A DNA stretch of 27,851 bases, taken from IMG/VR virus record IMGVR_UViG_3300030450_001634, positions 1 through 27,851 of that record. The stretch is one strand, 5' to 3'. The translations under genes were made by a program, and so were the position numbers. Shown here one piece after another: positions 1 to 8,665 of this stretch. This DNA is from a virus. A model generated the notes under the pieces. The model did not search any database and was not told the DNA's origin. It saw only the letters and a program-made list of their open reading frames with translations. Within the stretch, counting starts at the first letter, position 1; every line of letters begins with the position of its first letter.

Positions 1-62
1 GGTCAGCCAATAGATTTCAATGGAATGGTAGTAGCTACGACATCGGAGAAATTGGTAAATAG
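1..62 (+). CDS. C-terminal fragment of a small head protein (probable end of the gene starting at 27755)
   Basis: Codons read from base 3 give a peptide ending FQWNGSSYDIGEIGK before TAG at 60-62. If base 27851 is joined to base 1, the single leftover base of the gene starting at 27755 plus GG makes an AGG codon and the frame continues here without interruption, giving a 52-residue protein between the capsid genes and the connector. The joining is inference. A competing reading in frame 1 runs open from base 1 to TGA at 82-84 and overlaps the next ATG; I find its peptide less protein-like. Confidence 0.45.
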   Translation, partial: SANRFQWNGSSYDIGEIGK

Positions 63-83
63 TGCCTTAACACATTTCCTCTG

Positions 84-779
84 ATGGCAGTCTACTATAC
101 TACACACGGTCAGGTCTCAAACTTTCTTCAAATAGATGCCTTTTCAGGATCCACAACTCCTACTAGCACACAAGTCGAATTGGAGATCGAAAATAATGAA
201 ACATTTATAGATGAATATACGGATCATGCGTGGAGTAGCAGTAGGGCTGGATCAGTAACAAAAGAACCTTTGAAGATCCAACATGTAGTATCTAACACGA
301 TCGGGAATAGAGGAGTAATTCAATTGGATCATTACCCGATCATCTCTTTAACTAATCTTTATGTTTGGACTGGATCGACATATGTTGATTATGTAGCTTC
401 CAGCGATTATACAGCAGGATCCTTTACTGATCCTTTGTCTGGAAACTATTGGGTAGATACAGAGAATGGAAAAGTATATCTAAAAAATTACCCTACTTTT
501 AATATTACAAATGCACCAACAGGAACCAGATGCTATGCTACTTACACATATGGCACGGCTTCTACTCCTGCTGATATTAGAAAGGCTTGTTTACTCTTAA
601 CTGCTGCAAGTGTCGTTTCTATGTGGGACAATTCGGATTCAGGCACGATCAATAGTAGCGATCTGAAAGATCAAGCAATGGATATCTTGAATATAAGATC
701 CAGACAAGGCAGAATAATTCCTATTGCTAAAGTCCCTAATCGAGCACCTGTAGCAGAAGCTAATTGGTTAAGGAGTTGA
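84..779 (+). CDS. Head-tail connector (adaptor) protein, gp6-like
   Basis: This 231-residue protein probably forms the adaptor ring below the portal, joining the head to the tail machinery. The N-terminal third has the pattern VSNFLQIDAF followed by an acidic helix and IDEYTDHAW, which resembles the start of gp6/Ad1-type connectors. The middle is beta-rich and aromatic, and the last 70 residues contain the helical stretch IRKACLLLTAASVVSMW. It follows the capsid genes if the ends are joined, and precedes the tail genes by one base, which is the usual place for a connector. The assignment rests on this partial resemblance and on gene order. GATC is very dense across this gene. Confidence 0.6.
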   Translation: MAVYYTTHGQVSNFLQIDAFSGSTTPTSTQVELEIENNETFIDEYTDHAWSSSRAGSVTKEPLKIQHVVSNTIGNRGVIQLDHYPIISLTNLYVWTGSTYVDYVASSDYTAGSFTDPLSGNYWVDTENGKVYLKNYPTFNITNAPTGTRCYATYTYGTASTPADIRKACLLLTAASVVSMWDNSDSGTINSSDLKDQAMDILNIRSRQGRIIPIAKVPNRAPVAEANWLRS

Positions 780-780
780 A

Positions 781-1206
781 ATGGTTATAGCAGATCCCGT
801 TTCAACGATCACAGGTTTATTGAATGATAATTGGGTATCAGGGAATACTGATAGCCGAACTCCGAGAGTCGGAGATAGTTGGGATATAGGTAAAACCAAC
901 ATGATGAAAAAAGATCTAATAAAGTGCTATGAGGTTTCAGGCACACACGAAGTAGGTTTAGTAGGTAAAACATTAGATCGTGGCACTTGGAGGATCAGCG
1001 TAGACATGTCTACCCCGACAAGTAGATCGCATTTGCGAAATATGTATGGAGAAGTTCTTAGGATCCTAAGAGCAAAAGAAGTGGATCCAAATTCGAGTTA
1101 TCAATTGTTAAGACCCGTTTCAAGGGTTGATAACACAGATAAGAACAAGCGGTGGTTCCGTTATGTTCTGGATCTGGAATTAACAAGCTATGAGGTGATC
1201 TCCTAA
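781..1206 (+). CDS. Putative neck or tail-completion protein
   Basis: A 141-residue protein between the connector and the tail tube gene. It starts two bases after the connector stop, and its own TAA shares an A with the next ATG (TAATG), so translation is probably coupled. It has no signal peptide or membrane segment. The C-terminal half ends in alternating hydrophobic strands (RWFRYVLDLELTSYEV), as in tail-terminator and tail-completion proteins. I recognise no specific family, and the role is inferred from position. Confidence 0.45.
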   Translation: MVIADPVSTITGLLNDNWVSGNTDSRTPRVGDSWDIGKTNMMKKDLIKCYEVSGTHEVGLVGKTLDRGTWRISVDMSTPTSRSHLRNMYGEVLRILRAKEVDPNSSYQLLRPVSRVDNTDKNKRWFRYVLDLELTSYEVIS

Positions 1207-2600
1207 TGACAACAAATGTAAGAATGCCACAATCTGTTAATGCTTACTGGCAAGCCGAATCCTCTTACGGGACTCCTGCTGGAAGTGCTTTAAATCATAC
1301 AGGTTCGCTTGACACTTTTGAACCAAGACAATTCGATCGTCAATATACTCCGATCTCTAGTATTGGTCAAAGCACATCTGCTCACATATTAAGTGGGCCA
1401 ATTAAGGTAACATGTCCTATTAAGATCGGGCTTCATGGATCAGCGTGGAGAAATTTCCTTTCTCGATCTATAGGTCTATCTACTATAGATAGTAATAGCA
1501 TAGGACAAAAATTAACGACTGGTGTAGATAGTGTATCTATATTAGCAGACGAAAAGATAGGATCGAATTATCAGGCTACGCTAGTTTCTGGAGTGGCTTT
1601 TAACGGAATGGATCTGGAAGCAGACTTGACAACTGGAGCATTAGCTACACTCAACTGTGATACAACTGCTTTCTGGAGTGAAGAAGGCCCCTCAGGTCAA
1701 ACAACACTTGCTGGTGCGAGGAACTTCTCTGCTTCAGGTTTTGAAAGAACTAACTACGGTTCCATCGCTTCGGGATCCGTTCCAACTACTTCTCCTGCTA
1801 CAGGTCAAGATATTACAGTAAAATACGGATCAGAAGGAGGAAACTTAGCTACAACCCTTACTAAAGGTTTAAAGATCGATGGCCCAGCTAATAGTTATGT
1901 AGAGGTTGGAGAAAAGTATATGTTATTCTATACTAACAATGCTCCCGCTACTGCTGTTGATTCTGATGGAGTTGTTGATATATCTACAGGAAATGGATCA
2001 ACGATCGGAGATGGGACTACAAGTGGCGCAGGTGGAGGTTTAGCTAAGATCATAAACGATGCAAGTGGTTGGGCTTGTGAAGACACAGGATCAAGTGCAA
2101 ACACGATCTCTTCGCAAAACTTGTTGAAAGGGATCTACGATGTCTCAGGTAATGGTAATGTTTCTGATGATCCTTATTATATTTATGCAGTAGATACTTT
2201 AACAGATGTTCCTTACTTGAAGAATTTTAAACTATCTTTAAAAAATAATCTAAATAGTATTCCACAAGCTAAGACACAAAATTCAACTACCCATTTCTTA
2301 CAACATGCAAATGTCTTTAGAGGATCCTCTGAAGTCACTTTAGAATTAAAGACTACAAGCAAAGATGAAACATTCTATGATGCTTTACAGTCTGATCTCA
2401 CTATTCCTCTAATGCAGATCGAAGTTACAGAAGGAGGAACAGCGTATAAGATCGGCCTTACAAATGGTAAAATAATGAGTAGGTTAGCACCTTATACCGC
2501 AGGAACAGAAACCCCCGAGGATCTCGTAATAAGATTTAGTGGGGAAGGATCATTGCACGATTGTAGTGCATATGCGATCTCAACAGGTTGGACAGTATAA
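1206..2600 (+). CDS. Major tail tube protein
   Basis: This 464-residue protein most likely forms the stacked rings of the tail tube. The N-terminus (MPQSVNAYWQAESSYGTPAG) matches the common opening of phage tail tube proteins, where a short arm precedes 'E.tyGt.ag'. The rest is rich in Gly, Ser and Thr with many predicted beta strands, and the last 60 residues (MQIEVTEGGTAYKIGLTNGK onward) look like the closing barrel strands. It is longer than many tube proteins, so a central inserted domain (about residues 160-320) may be displayed on the surface. It lies between a completion-type gene and the chaperone/tape-measure pair, as expected. Confidence 0.6.
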   Translation: MTTNVRMPQSVNAYWQAESSYGTPAGSALNHTGSLDTFEPRQFDRQYTPISSIGQSTSAHILSGPIKVTCPIKIGLHGSAWRNFLSRSIGLSTIDSNSIGQKLTTGVDSVSILADEKIGSNYQATLVSGVAFNGMDLEADLTTGALATLNCDTTAFWSEEGPSGQTTLAGARNFSASGFERTNYGSIASGSVPTTSPATGQDITVKYGSEGGNLATTLTKGLKIDGPANSYVEVGEKYMLFYTNNAPATAVDSDGVVDISTGNGSTIGDGTTSGAGGGLAKIINDASGWACEDTGSSANTISSQNLLKGIYDVSGNGNVSDDPYYIYAVDTLTDVPYLKNFKLSLKNNLNSIPQAKTQNSTTHFLQHANVFRGSSEVTLELKTTSKDETFYDALQSDLTIPLMQIEVTEGGTAYKIGLTNGKIMSRLAPYTAGTETPEDLVIRFSGEGSLHDCSAYAISTGWTV

Positions 2601-2613
2601 ATGGTAAGTAGGT

Positions 2614-3183
2614 ATGGTATCAGTAAAAGGACAATTAGAAGATTCGCCGCTATTAGACGTAGGGGCAGTTAAGAAAGAGTATTGGCAACGTAAGGAAGTT
2701 TTGCTACCCTCATTAGCGAAGCTTATGCCAAAAAAGAAGAAAGGATGGTTTGGGAGATCCAAACCTCAAACTCCTAAGATCATAATTAGAAGGTTAACAG
2801 AAGAAGAATGGAGGGAGATCGATGAAAGATTCTACGATCAGAAAGCAGAGTTGATCAAGAATAAAAATGCACTTCGCTTATTGGGAGATAAAATGTTGGA
2901 AGGGAAAAGTCTAACTAAAGATGAATACACCGTCATAAACGCGGCTCAATCAAAAGCTATGCCTATCTATAAGGGTATGCTGGAGGTTATGATAGAAGAG
3001 CCTGAAATGAACTATTCTGACGTTTCTGCTATGATCGATGTTTTAGATGATTATGATCGTAATACTTTAATGGCTTACGTTAATTTATTAACTTCACAAA
3101 AAGCTGAAGCCGCTAAGAGAGTTCTGGATCAGAGGAATGAAGAGTTGAATAAAATGCAGAGTAAGATCGGAGTTCCGAGTTAA
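2614..3183 (+). CDS. Putative tail assembly chaperone
   Basis: A 189-residue, charged and mainly helical protein in the slot between tail tube and tape measure, where assembly chaperones normally lie. It has a basic patch near residues 38-50 (KKKKGWFGRSK) and a long helical C-terminal half. The start ATG at 2614 is chosen over the ATG at 2601, which is in another frame and ends after 23 codons. I see no slippery heptamer or second overlapping frame of the kind that makes the long G/GT form in lambda-like phages, so any chaperone here would be a single product. Function is inferred from position only. Confidence 0.45.
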   Translation: MVSVKGQLEDSPLLDVGAVKKEYWQRKEVLLPSLAKLMPKKKKGWFGRSKPQTPKIIIRRLTEEEWREIDERFYDQKAELIKNKNALRLLGDKMLEGKSLTKDEYTVINAAQSKAMPIYKGMLEVMIEEPEMNYSDVSAMIDVLDDYDRNTLMAYVNLLTSQKAEAAKRVLDQRNEELNKMQSKIGVPS

Positions 3184-3761
3184 TGGCTGTTGCAGATGCT
3201 TTAACATTAGTATTGGAGGCAGATCCTACAAACTTTGAGCAAGGCATGGGTAAGGCTGAACAAGCAGCAGATGATTTTAAAGAAAAGCAAGAAGAAGTAG
3301 CTTTGCAGAATTTGGAGACTATGGCTTCATTAGAGGCAATAACAAGTGGACTTAATGGATTAGTGGGAGGTTATAGTAAAGGCATTAATGCTATGAGAGA
3401 TATGAATTATGTTAGTGAGGAACAATATCAATCCTTATTACAATTGCAAAAACAAATGGAGCTTGTGATCGGCCCGATAGAAATGATAATATCGGCTGTT
3501 AAGATCATGAATGCTGTAATGTTGATGAATCCAATAATGCTTATAGTAGTAGCCATAATAGCTTTAGTAGCAGTGTTAATTATACTTGAAATGAAATTTG
3601 GAGTTATTACAAGTTCAATACAATTGGCCAATGAGGCGATGAAAGATTTTAAAGAGTGGATTTTTGGAATCGGGGATGGCTTAGATGGTTTAGCTGCTAA
3701 GTTTGAAATAATTGGAGATATTGGAGATAAATTAACTGGATATGTAGGGAGTATAACATAA
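3183..3761 (+). CDS. Short tape-measure-like tail protein with membrane-like segments
   Basis: A 192-residue protein. The N-terminus (LTLVLEADPTNFEQGMGKAEQAADDF) resembles the start of tape measure proteins ('l.a....f..gl..a...'). It is followed by coiled-coil-like helices and then a strongly hydrophobic stretch at about residues 95-140, typical of the membrane-active part of a tape measure. The C-terminus is amphipathic and ends VGSIT. Tape measures set tail length and are commonly 600-2000 residues, so this would imply a very short tail. It is coupled to both neighbours by TAATG junctions. A separate membrane-active tail protein is an alternative. Confidence 0.5.
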   Translation: MAVADALTLVLEADPTNFEQGMGKAEQAADDFKEKQEEVALQNLETMASLEAITSGLNGLVGGYSKGINAMRDMNYVSEEQYQSLLQLQKQMELVIGPIEMIISAVKIMNAVMLMNPIMLIVVAIIALVAVLIILEMKFGVITSSIQLANEAMKDFKEWIFGIGDGLDGLAAKFEIIGDIGDKLTGYVGSIT

Positions 3762-6463
3762 TGGGAACAACCACTACGGCAGAGATCAATATAGATGAAA
3801 CCACATTTATTGATGCACAAAACATTAGCGCAGTTCAAAATGGTAATGAATTAGAAGTTCAAGGTAAAACTAATTATGATAAACACACGTTAATTAAAAT
3901 TCCAATACCTACTCGCAGATCGTTAAGTATTCCAGATGATGCGATCATAGATAGTTTGAATATAGATCTGTGGATGATAACTACAGGATCAAATAGAGAT
4001 TTACAATTATATACTACAGGTCAAGATAATAGATGGGAAGAAAATGAAGTAACGTTTAATAGTCCTTATGGTGGAGCTAAAGCTTTATGGACTCCAGCAT
4101 GGGATGCTACATCTCCTTTTTATCAAACTTTTTGTAGTGAAACTGCAACGGGGACTTCTGCTGCTTGGATAACTTGGACAGTGCCTTATGATGCTATTCA
4201 AAAAGATAGTATTGATTTTAATGGGACTTATTATTTTGCTTTGATGTCTGATGCAACTGGAGAATCTACTGCTTTACAATTTGAAGATGATTCTAATGCA
4301 GGATCCACTGGAAACCTTCCACGTTATAGTATTACATGGACACAGCCTGAACCTGCACCTCCAAAGATTACTGCTACTCCAGATGGGGAAAATGTGATCA
4401 TAAATAACGGCACTACTTTTGATCAGAATTACTCTGAATACACATTAAATTGGTCTACTTCAGCCTCGATCGCAGCTTCAACAACTCATCAAGCCACTTT
4501 AACAGATACTGCTTGGACTACATTTAATTCTAATGGGTTGGCTCAGATCGGTGGTAATGATGTATTGGCTACTGAAGATAGTGCATATTATCTTAGAGCC
4601 TTTGTTGAAAATACAAGTCATGTTAATGCTGAAGCTATTGGATCCAATACTTTGAAGGTTGTAAGACCTAAAGTAACTTCAGTGGCGATCTCAACAGCTT
4701 TTACCAATACAGGAGATGAAGGGGCTTTAACTATCACGGCTGCAAGTAGTGTTCATTCAGGATTATTCAAAAAAGTTCATGTGATCTGGGATGGAGCAAG
4801 TTCAGGAGAAACTTACACTTCTGATGGTTTGGCTACTATAACATTAACTAATTCAGCTTCTTCTACGATCATTAAACATATCTTTGGCAATAGTGGAGCA
4901 AAGAAAATATGGGTTGGTATAGAAGATGAGGATGGTTACAGATCAGATCTTAAGTTAATTACTTCTATATCAGGTATTTCGGATCCTAATCCTTCTGCTC
5001 GATCTGCTACCGCAGTTCCTCAAGCTGCAAAGAAAACAATGTCTTTAACTGAATATGGTTTGTTAGACGATGCTAATGTTGTTAATAGTGTAAGATCAGT
5101 AACAGGAGATTCTGGAGAACAGATCTACCACCATAAGTGGCAACACGGTGTGGCTTATGCAGATGCTTTAGTTACCTCTTTTGCTACCGATATAGATAAT
5201 ACAGAATTAGAATCAGGATCAAAACAATTAGCTGTTAAACAAAGTCGATCCAGAAGTAGCACAAGGATCACTGTTTTCGGGTTAGCTTCATTTTATGACA
5301 ATAATGGAACAGAAACCGTAATAGCTGATACTCATGCAAGTTTTAGTGCTAACAATGGATATTATAGATATGTTTCTGAAGAGTTAGCTCCTGAAGTTCT
5401 TTATGCTAATACATGGGCAGATGATAGTCCGACAGGTTCGACTAATTACTTTAAACATGTAGATATGTGTGTTATAACTACTTCGGCAGGAGGATCTGAA
5501 AGTAACTCTAGTCCTACGAGATTCATGGTAGGAAGAAAGGATCATGTAGAAGGAGCTAACAGGTTGATCGCCCCTTACCTTTCTCAAACGATAAGTTCAG
5601 ATGCGTGGGGCGGTTATAAGACATTTAACGGATCAGGTGGCTACCACATGGTTTTAGATAAAAGCAATAATGACATAGAGTGGACAGATTCGGGTGATGC
5701 TTATTTTAGAAGAGATGCTCTGTTAGAAGTAGGAGATAAGATCTACGTAGAGTTTGGAGCTGCTGCTGATTCATCAACTCCTAATTCAGCAAATACAGGG
5801 TATTATACGATCAAAGCTATAACGGGAGGATCGGGAGATCTCGGTAATAAGATCGAGTTTGAAGAGACTGTTACAGGATCAGGAACTTCGGCTGCAACGG
5901 TAGTTAATATTACAAGGGACACAAGAGAAGCTGCTGCGGTTCCTTTTGTTATGTATTCTTCTTCTAGTCCTTCTGCCTCAGAAGCTACGATCATTTCAGG
6001 AGTATCTCAGGATCGGCTTGGATCCACTACGGCTTCCCATACTATGAAGATCAAATATCAAAAACCAAAAAGCATTGATATTGACGAGCTGATTGCTAAC
6101 AATCATCTTACAGTTGAAAATTCTTCTCTTTCCCGAACTGGAGGTTTAGAAGGTAGAGTTCCTATTGGACAGCAGATCTACCCTGTAGGTGTAATTAGAA
6201 CTAACTCAGGTATGCCTACTCTTAATGTCACTCTGAAGGCTTTGTCTCAAACTGGATTAAGGGCATTGTGGAATATGTTAGAAGCTAACCGATATGATTA
6301 TGTATTTATTAATAGCAAAAGAATTGACACTCCTACTACTGCACATAGAACGTTGATCGTAAAACCTATTAATGGTAAGATCGACAAAAGCGGATCGGAT
6401 GGAAAATATTATTCAGTTTCAATGACTTTCATGGCTTTAGGAGAAAAGAGAGATATTGCTTAG
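3761..6463 (+). CDS. Large tail-tip / receptor-binding protein with N-terminal DNRLRE-like domain
   Basis: This 900-residue protein is the largest in the window. Residues 1-200 have the pattern of DNRLRE-type beta-sandwich domains: a TTFIDAQNIS opening, the strand pair IIDSLNIDLWM, W-E-E-N-E-V-T-F, W-T-P-A-W, and a late Y-Y-F-A-L-M strand. Such domains occur in archaeal and bacterial surface proteins and are thought to bind glycans or cell walls. Residues about 205-410 look like two immunoglobulin/fibronectin-type repeats. The last 150 residues are a separate beta domain resembling distal tail or baseplate proteins. The protein probably sits at the tail tip and recognises the host surface. 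Domain calls are by eye. Confidence 0.55.
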   Translation: MGTTTTAEINIDETTFIDAQNISAVQNGNELEVQGKTNYDKHTLIKIPIPTRRSLSIPDDAIIDSLNIDLWMITTGSNRDLQLYTTGQDNRWEENEVTFNSPYGGAKALWTPAWDATSPFYQTFCSETATGTSAAWITWTVPYDAIQKDSIDFNGTYYFALMSDATGESTALQFEDDSNAGSTGNLPRYSITWTQPEPAPPKITATPDGENVIINNGTTFDQNYSEYTLNWSTSASIAASTTHQATLTDTAWTTFNSNGLAQIGGNDVLATEDSAYYLRAFVENTSHVNAEAIGSNTLKVVRPKVTSVAISTAFTNTGDEGALTITAASSVHSGLFKKVHVIWDGASSGETYTSDGLATITLTNSASSTIIKHIFGNSGAKKIWVGIEDEDGYRSDLKLITSISGISDPNPSARSATAVPQAAKKTMSLTEYGLLDDANVVNSVRSVTGDSGEQIYHHKWQHGVAYADALVTSFATDIDNTELESGSKQLAVKQSRSRSSTRITVFGLASFYDNNGTETVIADTHASFSANNGYYRYVSEELAPEVLYANTWADDSPTGSTNYFKHVDMCVITTSAGGSESNSSPTRFMVGRKDHVEGANRLIAPYLSQTISSDAWGGYKTFNGSGGYHMVLDKSNNDIEWTDSGDAYFRRDALLEVGDKIYVEFGAAADSSTPNSANTGYYTIKAITGGSGDLGNKIEFEETVTGSGTSAATVVNITRDTREAAAVPFVMYSSSSPSASEATIISGVSQDRLGSTTASHTMKIKYQKPKSIDIDELIANNHLTVENSSLSRTGGLEGRVPIGQQIYPVGVIRTNSGMPTLNVTLKALSQTGLRALWNMLEANRYDYVFINSKRIDTPTTAHRTLIVKPINGKIDKSGSDGKYYSVSMTFMALGEKRDIA

Positions 6464-7666
6464 ATGGTTAATCAACCTCTTTCTCCTTATGTTTTCAATT
6501 TAGATATTGAAGTCAATGGGATCAAAGCCGATTCAGCTTGTTCTAAATTAAGTATAAAACACACTTATAACAAAGCCACTACTCTTACGATGGAGTGTAT
6601 TGGATCCTTTGCAGGAGATCTCTTTCCCGTAGGATCAATGGTTAAAGTGTCAGGATCACATGGATTCGGAGATGAGATCGAAGGAGTGCCAACCACTCCG
6701 ATCTGGAGAGGAGCAGAAGTATTGCCATTAAGATTTAATGGAATAGTAAGAGTGGTTCGCCCTTCTTATAATTCCTGTATTATAACTTGCACCGATATGA
6801 TCAGCACTTTAGCAACAGGTAAGGTTAAGGATTACAAAGCAGAGGATTATGTAGGTGATGATCTGTATTATGTGGCTAAGTCTGTCTTTGATGAATTTGA
6901 TAGCACCGCTACTACGTATGGAGAAACTTTAGGATCCTATGATAACAAGAACGGTAAATGGTTTGATACTTCTTTATTAACTGAAGGATCCGATTTAGTG
7001 GCCACTGAAGGAATGGATCTGTGGGGGATCCAAACTCCAAAGGAATTTTTAGACAAAGTGTTTAATCAAATGTATGTTAGAAAGACAGTTGCAGGATCAT
7101 TAGAAAACGAATATACAGATACTGAATATTATAACTGGAAATATCATATTCCTTTTTTGAACCAAGTTCATTTCTATTATACCGATCTGCGTAATTTTAG
7201 TCCCAAAGTAACCCATGTAATAAATGAAGAAAGAGCTGGAGTGATGGTCAAAGGGATCTCTGCACAGGTAGACACTTCTCGTTTAATTAACAGTTGCACA
7301 TTTGTTAGTAAGTTAGATTCTTCGATCTACGCCACTCATGAAGATACAAATTCTATTGCTAAGTTTGGAAAGATGTCTAAACAATTTTCTCTTAATTCAG
7401 ATGATCTGGGATATTTGTCCGATCAAGCCTACATAATGGTAGAAAGATATAAGCGACCTACCTATTCCTATTCCCTTAAGACAGGAATGAACTTTCTATT
7501 TCTTCCGAGTGACATGGTTAAGCTAACGGCTCCGAGTATAGGTATCGAAGAGATCCTGCCAGTAGAGGAAACTACTTTTTCAGTAAGTAATGGATCCATA
7601 GAGACAGGAGTCGTATTGGGTGAAAGGCAATTACAGATCGATGAACTTATACAAAGAAACCTTTGA
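6464..7666 (+). CDS. Tail hub / baseplate-like protein
   Basis: A 400-residue protein starting directly after the stop of the tail-tip gene. Beta-rich N-terminal halves with short turns (FNLDIEVNGIKADSACSKLS, then barrel-like strands such as FNGIVRVVRPSYNSCIITCTD) resemble the hub fold of gp27 and late-control-gene-D proteins, followed by a helical insert that includes YYVAKSVFDEF. The C-terminal region (FLFLPSDMVKLTAPSIGIEE) is another barrel-like part. It closes the late operon: the next gene has its own promoter 80 bases downstream. The call combines fold-like pattern and gene order; I see no lysozyme or peptidase signature. Confidence 0.5.
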   Translation: MVNQPLSPYVFNLDIEVNGIKADSACSKLSIKHTYNKATTLTMECIGSFAGDLFPVGSMVKVSGSHGFGDEIEGVPTTPIWRGAEVLPLRFNGIVRVVRPSYNSCIITCTDMISTLATGKVKDYKAEDYVGDDLYYVAKSVFDEFDSTATTYGETLGSYDNKNGKWFDTSLLTEGSDLVATEGMDLWGIQTPKEFLDKVFNQMYVRKTVAGSLENEYTDTEYYNWKYHIPFLNQVHFYYTDLRNFSPKVTHVINEERAGVMVKGISAQVDTSRLINSCTFVSKLDSSIYATHEDTNSIAKFGKMSKQFSLNSDDLGYLSDQAYIMVERYKRPTYSYSLKTGMNFLFLPSDMVKLTAPSIGIEEILPVEETTFSVSNGSIETGVVLGERQLQIDELIQRNL

Positions 7667-7678
7667 GGATCATTTTTA

Positions 7679-7747
7679 ACTTATATAACTAAGTCAATTA
7701 ACCTTATATAGGAATATATATTCTTTAGATTCAACAAAGGTGATTGA
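7679..7747 (+). promoter_or_regulatory. Archaeal-type promoter of the small-gene block, two TATA boxes
   Basis: CTTATATAAC at about 7680 and CCTTATATAGG at about 7703 are both archaeal TATA-like. From the second, transcription should start near 7731, leaving a leader of about 16 bases with the ribosome-binding site AAAGGTGA before ATG 7748. The 16-mer TTATATAGGAATATAT starting at 7704 recurs exactly at 9569, again followed by CAAAGGTGATT, so this is a repeated promoter module. It separates the tail operon from the small-gene block. Confidence 0.6.
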
Positions 7748-8011
7748 ATGGAGCAAAAAGTAAAACAATTTGTGGATTGGATCGACGGGGAAACCTGTGA
7801 CGACTGTAAGGAGACAGTTATATTCTCCTACTGGCCAGATGGCTCTTTAGTTGGCGACTGTAAATGTGTTACTGGAGGTCCTTTAGAGGATCCTTTCAGC
7901 ACAGGTCCAGAGGGCAAAGCCTACTGGGAAAACCGCAGAGCCAAAGCCTTGAAGGGATACTTCGAGTTTGCTGGAAAGAAGGATCCTCGTGGCGGATACA
8001 GGAGGGACTAA
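7748..8011 (+). CDS. Cys-rich hypothetical protein
   Basis: First gene of the small-gene block, 87 residues, with a good leader and AAAGGTGA site. Residues 17-20 (CDDC) and the later CKC near residue 39 could bind one metal ion. The remainder is charged and ends GGYRRD. I do not recognise a family. GATC occurs but is sparser than in the structural genes. Confidence 0.6.
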   Translation: MEQKVKQFVDWIDGETCDDCKETVIFSYWPDGSLVGDCKCVTGGPLEDPFSTGPEGKAYWENRRAKALKGYFEFAGKKDPRGGYRRD

Positions 8012-8012
8012 A

Positions 8013-8222
8013 ATGGAAGGAACTTTTGAACACTTCGATGGCACTTGGGAAGGCACTCCTGAAGAATTAGCATTATTATATATTCTATGGGACCAGCCTG
8101 AGAAAGCAACTTCAGAAGGAGTAATTCCTTTGATTAAAAGAATGGGTCCTTCTTACGTAGTTAAGGATGCAAATATTACATGGGAACCAACTACTTCAGG
8201 TGGAAGAATCAGGAGGCTCTAA
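8013..8222 (+). CDS. Hypothetical protein, 69 residues
   Basis: The start ATG at 8013 follows the previous stop by one base and has GGAGGG upstream (8001-8006). The frame is also open upstream, but this start fits the gene spacing. The protein is acidic at the N-terminus (FEHFDGTWEGTPEELALLY) with a helical middle. No recognised family. Confidence 0.6.
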   Translation: MEGTFEHFDGTWEGTPEELALLYILWDQPEKATSEGVIPLIKRMGPSYVVKDANITWEPTTSGGRIRRL

Positions 8223-8223
8223 A

Positions 8224-8391
8224 ATGATCAATAAAGTAAGTAAGAAAGAATGTATGGAAGCAATTGATTATTTGTTTACTAAGGGTTATACATTAGAAAT
8301 GACAGCGGATAAAAAATATTATACTGAGATACTACTTAAGAAAGTAGCTAATGATTACAATATTGAATTGGCAGGTATTGACAATGAGTGA
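8224..8391 (+). CDS. Hypothetical protein, 55 residues
   Basis: ATG at 8224 comes one base after the previous stop, with AGGAGG at 8211-8216 upstream. The frame is open farther upstream, but the earlier part overlaps the preceding gene and is unlikely to be used. The small helical, lysine-rich protein contains ECMEAIDYLFTKGYTLEM. No recognised family. Confidence 0.55.
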   Translation: MINKVSKKECMEAIDYLFTKGYTLEMTADKKYYTEILLKKVANDYNIELAGIDNE

Positions 8392-8503
8392 TCATATTTG
8401 TAAAAGATGTAGAGAGTATAATTCAAATGAAGATTGGAGTGACATCTGCGAAGAATGTATCTGGACGGACCAAACGTATGGACAGGACCAGATGGAGGAA
8501 TAA
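8384..8503 (+). CDS. Zinc-ribbon microprotein, 39 residues
   Basis: ATG at 8384 overlaps the end of the preceding gene by eight bases. The product has two CxxC pairs (ICKRC and ICEEC, about 15 residues apart), enough for one zinc ribbon, and an acidic tail. Function unknown; small zinc proteins of this kind are common in archaeal virus early regions. Confidence 0.55.
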   Translation: MSDHICKRCREYNSNEDWSDICEECIWTDQTYGQDQMEE

Positions 8504-8506
8504 ATC

Positions 8507-8665
8507 ATGATTGTTAAACCATATGAAGCGGATGAATGGTGGGGTATTGAAATGAAGGAATACAAAGTAATGAAAGCCTATCACAGGAATGGAGAAGGGT
8601 GGTTCTTAATGTCTGATGGCAACGAATACCCTGATATATTTTTTCAGGAGGTTAGAAATGCTTAA
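8507..8665 (+). CDS. Hypothetical protein, 52 residues
   Basis: ATG at 8507 starts three bases after the previous stop, with GGAGGA upstream (8494-8499). The product is rich in Trp, Tyr and Glu (EADEWWGIEMKEYKVMKAYH) and looks like a small beta domain. Its last eight bases overlap the next gene. No recognised family. Confidence 0.55.
   Translation: MIVKPYEADEWWGIEMKEYKVMKAYHRNGEGWFLMSDGNEYPDIFFQEVRNA

Noticed and set aside
1-84. Frame-1 partial coding sequence ending TGA at 82-84, overlapping ATG 84
   Set aside because: The overlap is attractive, but the frame-3 peptide is more protein-like and joins exactly with the gene cut at the right end; kept only as an alternative.
2601-2672. 23-codon Arg-rich frame starting one base after the tail tube stop
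   Set aside because: Short, overlaps the better-supported gene at 2614, and its composition looks like a shifted reading.
3428-3838. Minus-strand open frame of 136 codons
   Set aside because: Antisense to the tape-measure-like gene and the start of the tail-tip gene, with no independent signal.
7864-8070. Second + frame of 68 codons overlapping two small genes
   Set aside because: It overlaps both 7748-8011 and 8013-8222, which have proper ribosome-binding sites and junctions; its own start has none.
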